Shown one piece after another: positions 40,764-49,289 of a DNA stretch of 52,763 nt. The notes under the pieces were generated by a model. The model made no database searches, was not told the DNA's origin, and was given only the letters and a program-made list of their open reading frames with translations. The stretch comes from Lachnospiraceae bacterium (GTDB lineage: Bacteria; Bacillota; Clostridia; Lachnospirales; Lachnospiraceae). The stretch's first letter is position 1, and each line of letters starts with the position of its first letter. Made by a program: the position numbers and the translations under genes. The DNA lies in contig JAIEFE010000016.1 in assembly GCA_029067085.1 (NCBI GenBank), positions 1 through 52,763 on the forward strand, given 5' to 3'.

Positions 40764-41225
40764 ATGGCAGCGATTGAACCATTAAACAGTGTCATGACTT
40801 ATCAGGCACAGGCAGTGACAAAGTCCCAGGTGGCGCCACCGGTTAACACGGAAGTACCGGCGGACGGGCAGACAGTGAATGTTGATGAGACCACCGCAGC
40901 AGTGACGAAGCCTCAGACTGAGGACGAGAAAGGAAATGGCAGCGACAATGCCGGCAGTCAGCAGCAGCAGGCGAGCGGCGCGAAGCAGAACACGGCGCAG
41001 CAGTCAGATCAGCTGAAAAAGGCGATCGCGGAGATGAACAGAAAGATCAACAACAGTAACGAAGAGGCTGTTTTTGGTGTGCATGAGGACACAAACCGCA
41101 TCATGATCAAGATCATGGATAAGGAGACCAAGGAGGTCATCAAGGAATTTCCGCCTGAGAAAACTTTGGATATGATTGCCAGGATCTGGGAGATGGCGGG
41201 GCTTCTCGTGGACGAAAAGAGATAG
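40764..41225 (+). CDS. flaG: FlaG-type flagellar protein
   Basis: A 153-aa protein. GGAGG (40750-40754) is 9 nt from the ATG at 40764 (a TTG at 40758 is also in frame). The N-terminal half is low-complexity, rich in Ala/Gln/Thr; the C-terminal half is the FlaG domain: LKKAIAEMNRKINNSNEEAVFGVHEDTNRIMIKIMDKETKEVIKEFPPEKTLDMIARIWEMAGLLVD. FlaG influences filament length. It is 23 nt upstream of fliD and shares its SigD promoter. Confidence 0.88.
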   Translation: MAAIEPLNSVMTYQAQAVTKSQVAPPVNTEVPADGQTVNVDETTAAVTKPQTEDEKGNGSDNAGSQQQQASGAKQNTAQQSDQLKKAIAEMNRKINNSNEEAVFGVHEDTNRIMIKIMDKETKEVIKEFPPEKTLDMIARIWEMAGLLVDEKR

Positions 41226-41248
41226 GCTGACAGACAGGAGGTAACAAA

Positions 41249-43561
41249 ATGGCTATCAGAATCACAGGCATGTACTCCGGACTTGACACCGAGAGTATTA
41301 TCAATGAGCTGGCTTCGGCACAGAGCTATAAGAAGACAAAGCTGGTGAAGTCGCAGACGAAACTTTCCTGGAAACAGGATGCGTGGAAGGCTCTGAACAC
41401 AAAGATATACAGCTTTTACCAGAAGCTGGATGATCTGCGTTTACAGGGCTCCTACAAAAAGAAAAAGACCGTTGTATCAAATCCCAATGCCGTAAAAGTG
41501 GTGAGCGGTGAGAATACAGTGAACGGCGTGCATTCGCTGACCGTGGAGAAGCTTGCGAAGCAGGCTTACCTGACCAGTGCCAGCCTGGAGAACGATAAAG
41601 GATGGCGTTTCAGAGGAGGCGCTTCCCTGAAACAGCTGGGCTTTTCCGGCGAGGGCAGCATCAGTGTAAACGGCGCTCTGGGTCAGGAAGTCAAGATCGA
41701 TGTGACCGAGGACATGACGATCGATCAGTTTGTGGGTAAGCTCAAAGAAGTCGGTCTGAATGCGAACTTTGATGAAGGCAATCAGCGTATTTATATCAGT
41801 TCCAAGGATACCGGTAAGGATGCGAATTTCTTCCTTTCTGCGAATGACCAGAACGGCTTTATGGCGCTAGGTGCGTTAGGACTTTTGACGGCACCCGATC
41901 CGAATAGTCTGGAGTATAAGGACTATCAGAAGTGGCAGAATTACCAGTATTTGCCCGCAGCAAAGCAGAAATTGATTGAAGATGAGGTGGCAGCGCGTGC
42001 GCTTGCCTACAAGCAGGAAAACGATTCTCTGACAGAGTACAACAAGAATCTGGATAAGGGAAATGAGATCAACAAAGAGAGGCTTGCCAAGCTGGACGGC
42101 TTCAAGGATTATGTCGATGATCCTCTGGCGGCGAACGGCGGCGATTATGCCAAGTTAAAGTCGGAACTCTACGACAGGATCTACGGTGCGGAGCGGAATA
42201 AGCAGGCTGTCGATGAGGACGGTAATCCGAAGTTTGAGGCAGACGGCACGACTCCTATATACGAGCAGGCGAAGGACAAAGACGGCAATCCGCTGGAAGA
42301 TAAAGACGGGAACCCTGTGTATGTGAAAGAACGCGCGGGCGGTTTGGCACAGGATCTGCAGAATGCGAGTAAGGAATTAGCGGAACTGGAGAAGGCGGAG
42401 ACCCGCGACGAGGACGCGATTAAGGCAAAGAAGGCGGAGATAGAGGCCATTAATAAGGAAATGAATAAGGCCATTGCCTGCTATGACTATGTGAATGCCA
42501 TTGCCACCAACGAAGAGGTAAAGCAGAAGAATCTGGATAAGATCGCGGATAATCAGACATACTTTACCGTGGACGATACCGATCCCAAAAATGTGAAGGT
42601 CGAAGGCACAACAAAGCTCGTAGCCGATGTGACCGCAGAGGTGGATACAAAGATCGCTGCTGCGGACGATTTCCTGACGAATGCGAGCAAATATATGAAT
42701 GGCAAGGAAGCCCACAAGATTCAGGGGCAGGATGCGGAATTTACCTTAGACGGCGTAAATTATACTTCCTATAATAACACACTGTCCGTAAACGGCATGA
42801 CCATCACCGCTATGGAGGAGAATCCGGGCAAGGCGATCACCCTCTCCACGACCACGGACACAGACGGTGTCTACGACATGATCAAGGGCCTCTTCACTGC
42901 TTATAATGAGCTGATCAATGAGATGGATTCCCTGTACAATGCGGAAGCGTCCACGGGTTACGAGCCTCTTACTTCGGAGGAGAAGGATGCGTTGACGGAT
43001 ACCGAGATCGAGGAGTGGGAGAAGAAGATCAAGGATTCCCTTATGCGCAGAGACAGTACGCTGAGTTCAGTGGCCGGCGCGATGAAGAGCGTGATGTTAA
43101 AGGGTGTCAATGTAAACGGCAGGAACATGTATCTGGCGGATTTCGGTATCGAGACGCTGGGATATTTCAAGGCAAAGGACAATGAGAGAAATGCTTACCA
43201 CATTCTGGGGGATAAGGACGATCCTAACAGCTGGGATCAGGAAGAAGGGAAACCTACGCTGCGCAGCATGATCGCGACGGACCCTGATGCGGTGATGGAA
43301 TTCTTTGTGGGGCTGTCGAACAATATGCATGACGAGCTGGCGAAAAAGATGTCGGCTACGAAGCTCAGCAGCGCGCTCACTGTCTACAACGATAAACAGA
43401 TGAAGACGGAGTATGATGAATACACCAAGAAGATCAAGACGCAGGAGGAGAAGCTGAACGCCTACATCGACAAGTGGTATGCGAAGTTCTCAAAAATGGA
43501 GACGGCGCTCTCGAAGCTGGAGTCCAAGAACAACTCGCTTGCCAGTCTGTTCGGCGGTTGA
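41249..43561 (+). CDS. fliD: Flagellar filament cap protein FliD
   Basis: A 770-aa FliD, longer than the about 470-500 aa of Escherichia and Bacillus. The N-terminus ITGMYSGLDTESIINELASAQSYKKTKLVKSQTKLSWKQDAWKALNTKI is classical, and so is the C-terminal part with STTTDTDGVYDMIKGLFTAYNELINEMDSLYN and the end KIKTQEEKLNAYIDKWYAKFSKMETALSKLESKNNSLASLFGG. The extra about 270 residues (about 210-480) are charged and helical with DGNP repeats, probably a surface-exposed variable domain. CAGGAGGTAACAAA precedes the ATG. Confidence 0.92.
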   Translation: MAIRITGMYSGLDTESIINELASAQSYKKTKLVKSQTKLSWKQDAWKALNTKIYSFYQKLDDLRLQGSYKKKKTVVSNPNAVKVVSGENTVNGVHSLTVEKLAKQAYLTSASLENDKGWRFRGGASLKQLGFSGEGSISVNGALGQEVKIDVTEDMTIDQFVGKLKEVGLNANFDEGNQRIYISSKDTGKDANFFLSANDQNGFMALGALGLLTAPDPNSLEYKDYQKWQNYQYLPAAKQKLIEDEVAARALAYKQENDSLTEYNKNLDKGNEINKERLAKLDGFKDYVDDPLAANGGDYAKLKSELYDRIYGAERNKQAVDEDGNPKFEADGTTPIYEQAKDKDGNPLEDKDGNPVYVKERAGGLAQDLQNASKELAELEKAETRDEDAIKAKKAEIEAINKEMNKAIACYDYVNAIATNEEVKQKNLDKIADNQTYFTVDDTDPKNVKVEGTTKLVADVTAEVDTKIAAADDFLTNASKYMNGKEAHKIQGQDAEFTLDGVNYTSYNNTLSVNGMTITAMEENPGKAITLSTTTDTDGVYDMIKGLFTAYNELINEMDSLYNAEASTGYEPLTSEEKDALTDTEIEEWEKKIKDSLMRRDSTLSSVAGAMKSVMLKGVNVNGRNMYLADFGIETLGYFKAKDNERNAYHILGDKDDPNSWDQEEGKPTLRSMIATDPDAVMEFFVGLSNNMHDELAKKMSATKLSSALTVYNDKQMKTEYDEYTKKIKTQEEKLNAYIDKWYAKFSKMETALSKLESKNNSLASLFGG

Positions 43562-43617
43562 TCACGTTTCGTTTCTTGTAAGAAAAAAGGCTGCTTGGAT
43601 CAAGGAGGAGAATGGCT

Positions 43618-43998
43618 ATGCCGGCACGTAATCCCTATGCGGAGTACACGACGAATAAGATTTTGACGGCCTCCCCGGCGGAGGTGACGCTGATGCTCTA
43701 CGAAGGCGCAATCAAGTTCTGCAATATTGCGATAACGGCTATTGAGCATGGCGAAATCGAGAAGGCGCATAATAATATCAAGAAGACCCAGCGTATCATT
43801 GAGGAGTTTCGAAATACCCTGGATCACAAATATCCGGTGGCGGAGGACTTTGACAGAATTTACGTCTACCTTTTGCAGAGGCTTCTGCAGGCGAATATCA
43901 AAAAGGATGCGTCGATTCTGGAGGAGGTCAACTCCCATCTCAGGAGTGTTCGTGATACCTGGAAGGAAGTTATGAGACGCAGCAACCAGAACGCATAG
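43618..43998 (+). CDS. fliS: Flagellin export chaperone FliS
   Basis: A 126-aa FliS. GGAGG (43604-43608) is 9 nt from the ATG at 43618 but only 3 nt from the ATG at 43612, so 43618 is preferred. The family sequence is clear: NPYAEYTTNKILTASPAEVTLMLYEGAIKFCNIAITAIEHGEIEKAHNNIKKTQRII and EEFRNTLD. It binds the C-terminus of flagellin before export. Downstream of fliD by 56 nt. Confidence 0.92.
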   Translation: MPARNPYAEYTTNKILTASPAEVTLMLYEGAIKFCNIAITAIEHGEIEKAHNNIKKTQRIIEEFRNTLDHKYPVAEDFDRIYVYLLQRLLQANIKKDASILEEVNSHLRSVRDTWKEVMRRSNQNA

Positions 43999-44012
43999 AG
44001 AGGTGGGACGGC

Positions 44013-44489
44013 ATGAATCTGAGCAGCGCGCAGATCCTGGTGGAGAGTCTGGAGAAAAAGAGCCGGATTCTGGATGAGATCATAAAGGAAAATGAGACAC
44101 AGGAACTCTTATTTAAGCAGGAGGATCTGGACATGGAGGCTCTGGACGCTTCATCCGACAGAATGGGGGCGCTTGCGGATAAGCTGGAGCTTTTGGACGA
44201 AGGCTTTGAGTCGGTGTATGACAGGATCCGTCAGGAGCTGATCGACAACAAGGCGGCCTATCGGGACGAGATCAGGCGGATGCAGGCGTTGATCGCTGAG
44301 ATCACAGAGAAAGTGGTGGGGATCAATGCAGCCAGAATGCGCAACAAGCTTCAGGCTGAGAACCATTTTAAGAAAAGCAGGCAGCAGATCGGCAAGGTTT
44401 CCTCAAAGATGAAGGCGAGTCAGAACTACTATAATAATATGAACCGCTTGAGTTACGTGGATTCACAGTTCTATGATACGAAAAAATAA
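44013..44489 (+). CDS. Helical flagellar chaperone-like protein (FliT/FlgN type)
   Basis: A 158-aa, almost wholly helical protein with long coiled coils (about 5-75 and 85-125) and a polar C-terminal tail. It follows fliS by 14 nt and precedes fliC, the place of fliT in many genomes, where FliT chaperones FliD. Sequence alone does not separate FliT from FlgN. GAGAGGTGGGACGGC precedes the ATG. A strong terminator follows. Confidence 0.65.
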   Translation: MNLSSAQILVESLEKKSRILDEIIKENETQELLFKQEDLDMEALDASSDRMGALADKLELLDEGFESVYDRIRQELIDNKAAYRDEIRRMQALIAEITEKVVGINAARMRNKLQAENHFKKSRQQIGKVSSKMKASQNYYNNMNRLSYVDSQFYDTKK

Positions 44490-44498
44490 GGTGTGATC

Positions 44499-44541
44499 TT
44501 AGGGGTGAAAAAAATTTAAAAAAATTTTTTTTCACCCCTAA
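44499..44541. terminator. Terminator of flaG-fliD-fliS, overlapping the fliC promoter
   Basis: TTAGGGGTG (44499-44507) pairs with CACCCCTAA (44533-44541), continued by A7/T8 tracts that make a very long stem. Its 3' arm supplies the first bases of the TAAA box (44539-44542) of the fliC promoter. Confidence 0.9.
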
Positions 44542-44565
44542 AGTATCTTTAAATCCCACCGATAT
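44539..44565 (+). promoter_or_regulatory. SigD (sigma-28)-type promoter of fliC
   Basis: TAAA (44539-44542), 15 nt, then ACCGATAT (44558-44565). Best match of the three in the window. Leader to the ATG about 125 nt. Confidence 0.9.
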
Positions 44566-44571
44566 ATATTA

Positions 44572-44595
44572 CAAGTAAAGTAAAACATTTACTTG
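44572..44595 (+). other. 5' leader hairpin of fliC mRNA
   Basis: CAAGTAAA / TTTACTTG, 8-bp perfect stem with an 8-nt loop, almost at the expected RNA 5' end. Such 5' stems often stabilise abundant mRNAs. Confidence 0.6.
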
Positions 44596-44658
44596 AAACC
44601 AGTGAAGAGGCTGATGACAGCGGACGGGTCGGAGGTTGATTCACAACAACAAAACAAG

Positions 44659-44672
44659 CGGCAAGGATGCCG
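44659..44672 (+). promoter_or_regulatory. Candidate CsrA-binding hairpin in the fliC leader
   Basis: CGGCA AGGA TGCCG: a perfect 5-bp stem presenting AGGA in the loop, the textbook CsrA target. A second GGA-containing site is the fliC ribosome site itself (AAGGAGGA, 44683-44690), 11 nt downstream. This is the same plan as the CsrA double site on Bacillus hag mRNA. Confidence 0.7.
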
Positions 44673-44697
44673 TGGAAAATTCAAGGAGGAATATACT

Positions 44698-45765
44698 ATG
44701 GTAGTAAAACACAACATTACAGCGATGAACTCTAACAGAATGCTCGGTCTGACCACTTCTTCTCAGGCAAAGTCTACCGAGAAACTCTCTTCCGGTTACA
44801 AGATCAACCGTGCAGCAGATGATGCAGCAGGGCTGTCCATTTCCGAGAAGATGAGAAGACAGGTAAGAGGCTTGAATCAGGCTTCTGCTAATGCTCAGGA
44901 CGGTATCAGCGTAGTACAGACTGCTGAAGGTGCTCTGAACGAAGTTCAGGATATGCTTCAGAGAATGAACGAGCTGGCAGTTAAGGGTGAGAACGGTACC
45001 CTGACCACCACAGACCGCGCTGCTATCCAGGCTGAGATCAGACAGCTGATGAGCGAAGTTGACCGTGTACAGAGCACCACGACCTTCAACGAGATGAACC
45101 TTCTGGATGGTTCCTTCATGAAGGGCCTGCAGGTAGGCGCAGAGGCTGGTCAGCACATTGACATCAGCATCAACAACATGAGCATGAACGGTCTGGCTCG
45201 TAACATCGACACCAAGCTTTACACGGCAGTTACCTACAACAGCCTGACCAAGAGCGAGGGTGTTAGCTATGTATCTACCACCTACACGGCTACTACGGTA
45301 GGTACGCAGAAGGTTATGATCGGTTCTGCAGGTACTCAGACCACGACCACATTCTCTACAATCGGTGCTAGCAACCAGTACAACAAGACAAAGATGACCA
45401 GCGCTATCGCTCTGAATCTGGTGACATCCTTCATGTCCTTAAAGTCAGGCGTTGCAGGTTCTGACAAGTCGGTTGCAACCGCTCAGGATTTCAACTCCCT
45501 GAACGCATTCATCAAGGGCGCTCTGTCTCTGGTATCTCAGCAGAGATCCGACCTCGGTGCTATCCAGAACAGACTGGAGCACACGATCGCGAACTTGAAC
45601 AACATCGTAGAGAACACCCAGTCCGCAGAGGCTGCTATCCGCGATACGGATATTGCTACGGAGATGGTTACCTACTCCAACAACAATATCTTACAGCAGG
45701 CTGGTACGTCTATGCTGTCTCAGGCAAACCAGAGCAATCAGCTGGCACTGTCCTTACTGGGCTAA
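44698..45765 (+). CDS. fliC: Flagellin
   Basis: A 355-aa flagellin. The start at 44698 (MVVKHNITAMNSNRMLG) has AAGGAGGAATATACT ahead; an upstream open frame lies in the regulatory leader. The conserved N-terminal D0/D1 (about 1-140) has KLSSGYKINRAADDAAGLSISEKMR; the C-terminal D1/D0 (about 270-355) has RSDLGAIQNRLEHTIANLNN and ends QANQSNQLALSLLG, preceded by RDTDIATEMVTYS. The middle (about 175-245) is short and very Thr/Ser-rich, a likely target of O-glycosylation by the nearby transferases. Monocistronic, with its own terminator, SigD promoter and CsrA-type leader. Confidence 0.95.
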   Translation: MVVKHNITAMNSNRMLGLTTSSQAKSTEKLSSGYKINRAADDAAGLSISEKMRRQVRGLNQASANAQDGISVVQTAEGALNEVQDMLQRMNELAVKGENGTLTTTDRAAIQAEIRQLMSEVDRVQSTTTFNEMNLLDGSFMKGLQVGAEAGQHIDISINNMSMNGLARNIDTKLYTAVTYNSLTKSEGVSYVSTTYTATTVGTQKVMIGSAGTQTTTTFSTIGASNQYNKTKMTSAIALNLVTSFMSLKSGVAGSDKSVATAQDFNSLNAFIKGALSLVSQQRSDLGAIQNRLEHTIANLNNIVENTQSAEAAIRDTDIATEMVTYSNNNILQQAGTSMLSQANQSNQLALSLLG

Positions 45766-45800
45766 TCACTGTAAGAAAAGCAACAGCGTTGAACTATCAG

Positions 45801-45830
45801 AAAGACCCATCCATTCGGATGGGTCTTTTT
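45801..45830 (+). terminator. Terminator of fliC
   Basis: A perfect 12-bp stem (AAAGACCCATCC / GGATGGGTCTTT), 4-nt loop, followed by further T. Confidence 0.92.
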
Positions 45831-45835
45831 CCGTG

Positions 45836-45955
45836 TATAAGCAGAGACGGAAAGCGACAGAGCAAGGCGGCATGCTCGCATGCAAGACTGGCTATGGCAG
45901 TTTACGGTGAGCAACGCGAATGAGAGATACGAAGTATCTCGAATCTCTGCTTATA
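45836..45955. repeat. 120-bp element with 12-bp terminal inverted repeats
   Basis: TATAAGCAGAGA (45836-45847) and TCTCTGCTTATA (45944-45955) are perfect inverted repeats 96 bp apart. Inside are GCATGC TC GCATGC (45870-45883) and GAGATAC GAA GTATCTC (45924-45940). The right end contains the stop codon of the convergent glycosyltransferase gene. Could be a MITE-like or other intergenic repeat, or a large bidirectional transcript-end structure. Confidence 0.6.
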
Positions 45956-47003
45956 TATCGTTCAACCGCTTCAGTGCTTCCACCGCCGGCGCATAGTCGC
46001 CGCAGTTTTGGTAGTGTGTACGGGCAATATCCTCCTTGCCGAAAAATTCATAGAGATAGCCCACATAATAAGAAGGGCTGCGTGGATCGATGGAATCTCT
46101 GACGGGGGCGCTGATTGCCTTGACAAATTCCGGTAAAGCCCGCAGAGGCTGACCGATCATCATATAGACCAAACCGATCATACACAGATAATCCATGCAG
46201 TCATCATAATGTTCATAGTAGGAGAGGAGGCTGACAGCTTCTCCGGGTCTGTCCAGATCAAGCAGACAGTGACCGTAATTATTTACCAGCATTCGGGTAT
46301 AGTCCGCCTGCGGAGAAGGGTTGCGCTCGATCGCAGCCTGGAAATAGGTGCAGGCACGATCCTTATCACGCATCAGCAGATAGGATTGTGCAGTCTGAAA
46401 ATAGGGGTAGGGATCATTCGGATTCTTTGCGATCTCTTTCTCCAGAAGAGCCAGGTTGCGTTCCGCCTTTTCCCGCAGTTTTTCCGCGTTACCCAGATAG
46501 CCTGCATGATCTATGACGATAGTGGTCTCATAGGAGGTGTAGGGGATATCTGCGATGGGAACGAGTGCTTCATGGATGGTACCTTGAAATTGATAATATC
46601 GTCTGTCATAGAGGCGCTCTATCATCACGTCGTAGCATTTCAGCCCGGCGTCGGTCTCAAAATAGTCTAAGCGCTTGACATGGCCTACGCTTTTCGGATG
46701 CGCTGTCACTATCGACTGCAGCTGTTCCCAGTCAAACTCGGTGAGGATTTCATCGGTGTCGATGGGAAACAGGAGATCGTTAGAGGCGCATTGTGCGGCA
46801 AAATTTCTGGCGGCGGCAAAGTCGTCGATCCAGACAAACTGATAGACATGATCCGTATACTGTTTTGCCAGCTCCACAGAGTTATCAGTAGAGCCGGTGT
46901 CAACCACTACGATCTCGAACGGATAGGGCTGTAATGATTCCAGACATTTTTTTAGATTTTCAGCTTCATTTTTCGTGATGATACATACGGAAATGGGTAT
47001 CAT
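45951..47003 (-). CDS. GT2 glycosyltransferase with TPR tail, array member 1
   Basis: A 350-aa protein. The N-terminal GT-A domain has ISVCIITKNEAENLKKCLESL, IVVVDTGSTDNS, IDDFAAARNFAA and DTDE (about 82-85, the DxD). From about residue 190 TPR-like helices follow (PYPYFQTAQSYLLMRDKDRACTYFQAAIERNP). This is the last gene of the minus-strand array, 21 nt after the double-module gene. It lacks membrane segments, so it is cytoplasmic, as expected for flagellin glycosylation before export. The stop codon lies in the terminal inverted repeat of the element next to it. Confidence 0.85.
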   Translation of the reverse strand: MIPISVCIITKNEAENLKKCLESLQPYPFEIVVVDTGSTDNSVELAKQYTDHVYQFVWIDDFAAARNFAAQCASNDLLFPIDTDEILTEFDWEQLQSIVTAHPKSVGHVKRLDYFETDAGLKCYDVMIERLYDRRYYQFQGTIHEALVPIADIPYTSYETTIVIDHAGYLGNAEKLREKAERNLALLEKEIAKNPNDPYPYFQTAQSYLLMRDKDRACTYFQAAIERNPSPQADYTRMLVNNYGHCLLDLDRPGEAVSLLSYYEHYDDCMDYLCMIGLVYMMIGQPLRALPEFVKAISAPVRDSIDPRSPSYYVGYLYEFFGKEDIARTHYQNCGDYAPAVEALKRLNDI

Positions 47004-47024
47004 GTAAGGTCCTTTCTTGTTATG

Positions 47025-49271
47025 TTAACCAAACTGCAATTCTGACAGCTTTTGTTGTGCTAACGGATAGTTTTTCTCCGCCGATTTCCGGTAGAAATCT
47101 AAAGCCGCAGGGGCGTTTCCCATGAGTTCGTTGGAATAGCCCATACCGTAGAGTGCCACAGGACTGTAATCTATGCCATCGGAGGAGATGGGCGCCTGTA
47201 GGACCTTTACAAACTCCATCACGGCCTTAAGCGGCTGGGGAGGTTCCAGATCCAGATAGAGGCTGCCAATGCTGCTTAAAAAGGCAGGATTGTTTGCATA
47301 ATCGTCGTAGACAGGCAGATAGAGGGAGAGAGCCTCATCCCCTCTGCCAAGCTGTACGCAGGTATTGATAAAATTATTTGCCATCACGTATACCCATGGA
47401 TTTTCCGTATCCAGTCCAAGCGCAAAAGCTTTTTTGTAGTACACGTAGGCGTTCTCGTAATCGTCGATCAGGTTGAACGACTGCGCTGCCTGAAAGTAGT
47501 GATAGGGGTCGTCCGGATGTTTGGCAATTTCCTGAAAGAGAAGTTCATTATTGCGCTCGGTCTTTCGCCGTCTTTCTTCGGCAGTTCCCGCATAGCCGAC
47601 GTGATCTGCGACGATGGGTGCGTCGTAGCGTTCATAGTAGGTGCTTCCCGTTTTAATATCGCAGATCTGTTCGTGGATCGGATTTTCATAGTGGTAATAG
47701 CGTTTGTGAAACAGGCGTTCCAGCCGGTTGGAGATGCAGATCTGTCCGCCGTCCGATTCGCAGTAATTGTCCAGCTGTATCGTGCCGACGCTGCGGGGAT
47801 GTTCGTCTATGGCCTGCTCCAGAGCTTTTGGATCAATCTGCGTCAGAAATTCGTCGCAGTCGATGATCAGCACGTAGTTGTGGGAAGCTTTGGAGATGGA
47901 AAAGTTTCTGGCGGCGGAGAAGTCGCCGATCCACTCGAAATCATAGAGGTTGTCGGTGTACTTTGCGGCCAGTTCCTTTGTGCGGTCGGTGGAGCCTGTG
48001 TCCACGTAGATGATCTCAAAGCCCCGTTTCGCAAGAGGAGCGAGGCATCGCTCAATGTTTTTTTCCTCATTTTTTCCGATGATACAAACTGAGATCGGCG
48101 GGAAAACGACCTCATGATCGGAATAGATGTCCTCCTGACCGGAATAAATCTTCGATTCAGGAGAGGAATGGGTCTCCGACTCGGAAGCAGTATTTGTATC
48201 AGAATCGTTCGCCTGATTCTGGGAGGGGGCGGGATAATTCTTGGCAGCAGCCTTCTCATAAAAGCTGTTTGCAGCCGGAAGATTTCCCAGAAGTTCGTTG
48301 GAATAGCCCATGCCGTAGAGCGCCGCGCCGGAAAGATCTTCCCCCGAGAGGGAAATGGGAGCCTGCAGAACCTTCACGAACTCCATCATAGCCTTCATGG
48401 GCTGGGGAGGGGAAAGATTCAGATAGAGGCTGGCCATACAGCACAGAAAGGCCGCATCCTGCGCGTAGATATCATAGACGGGGGTGTACAGGGCCAGAGC
48501 CTCCTCTTCGCGGCTTGTCTGAATGCAGGCCGTTATAAAGTTATTCGCCATCACATGAACCCAGAGATTATCCGGATTTAAGGGGAGGGCAAAGGCCTTT
48601 TTATAGTATTGGTAAGCATTTTCGTAGTCGTCAATCAGGTTGTAGGATTGTGCTGCCTGAAAATAGAAGTAAGGTTCCGTGGGATTTCGCTCGATCTCTT
48701 GAAAGAGAAGGAGATTGTTGCGCTCTGCCTTCTTCCGCTTCTCATCCGCGGTGCCTACATAGCCCATATGATCCACCGTCACGGGCACAGGAAAACGTTC
48801 GTAGTCCGTAGCGTCAGTGCGGATATCCGCCACCTGTTCGTGGATCGTGTAGATGTAGTGGTAACGACGCCTGTCAAAGAGCCGATCTATCCTCTCGATG
48901 GAGGCGTTTTCTCCTATTTTGTTCCCGATATAGCTGTTCCTGATAATCTGTCCCACACCCTCGGGGTGCGCTTCGATAGCAGTGCATAGGGCATTTAAAT
49001 CCAAATCCGTCAGATACTCATCGCAGTCCAGAACCAGAACGTAATCGCGAGAGGCCTTTTCCAGAGAAAAATTTCTGGCGGCGGAGAAGTCGTCGACCCA
49101 GGTAAAATCGTAGATGTTGTCTGTGTATTTTGCGGCAAGCTCTTTTGTCCGGTCAGTGGAGCCGGTGTCTACGTAAACGATCTCAAAGTCATAGGACGTA
49201 AGAGGGGCCAGACATTTATCGATATTCTTTTCTTCATTTTTTCCGATGATACAGACAGATAGGGGAATCAT
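47025..49271 (-). CDS. Double GT2-TPR glycosyltransferase, array member 2
   Basis: A 748-aa protein that is two complete GT2-TPR modules in one chain. Module A (about 1-345) starts IPLSVCIIGKNEEKNIDKCLAPL with DCDE near residue 83; module B (about 390-748) starts PPISVCIIGKNEEKNIERCLAPL with DCDE near residue 475. A Ser/Glu/Asn-rich linker (about 348-388) joins them. The two halves are closely similar along their full length, so the gene probably arose from fusion of adjacent tandem copies. It could act twice on one acceptor, or bind as a pseudo-dimer. No membrane segment. Confidence 0.88.
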   Translation of the reverse strand: MIPLSVCIIGKNEEKNIDKCLAPLTSYDFEIVYVDTGSTDRTKELAAKYTDNIYDFTWVDDFSAARNFSLEKASRDYVLVLDCDEYLTDLDLNALCTAIEAHPEGVGQIIRNSYIGNKIGENASIERIDRLFDRRRYHYIYTIHEQVADIRTDATDYERFPVPVTVDHMGYVGTADEKRKKAERNNLLLFQEIERNPTEPYFYFQAAQSYNLIDDYENAYQYYKKAFALPLNPDNLWVHVMANNFITACIQTSREEEALALYTPVYDIYAQDAAFLCCMASLYLNLSPPQPMKAMMEFVKVLQAPISLSGEDLSGAALYGMGYSNELLGNLPAANSFYEKAAAKNYPAPSQNQANDSDTNTASESETHSSPESKIYSGQEDIYSDHEVVFPPISVCIIGKNEEKNIERCLAPLAKRGFEIIYVDTGSTDRTKELAAKYTDNLYDFEWIGDFSAARNFSISKASHNYVLIIDCDEFLTQIDPKALEQAIDEHPRSVGTIQLDNYCESDGGQICISNRLERLFHKRYYHYENPIHEQICDIKTGSTYYERYDAPIVADHVGYAGTAEERRRKTERNNELLFQEIAKHPDDPYHYFQAAQSFNLIDDYENAYVYYKKAFALGLDTENPWVYVMANNFINTCVQLGRGDEALSLYLPVYDDYANNPAFLSSIGSLYLDLEPPQPLKAVMEFVKVLQAPISSDGIDYSPVALYGMGYSNELMGNAPAALDFYRKSAEKNYPLAQQKLSELQFG

Positions 49272-49289
49272 ATGGCACTCCTTTTGAGG

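Noticed and set aside
48114..48581. Plus-strand open frame of about 155 codons within the double glycosyltransferase gene
   Set aside because: Antisense shadow of the repeat modules; similar frames appear antisense to the other array members, as expected from shared codon patterns.
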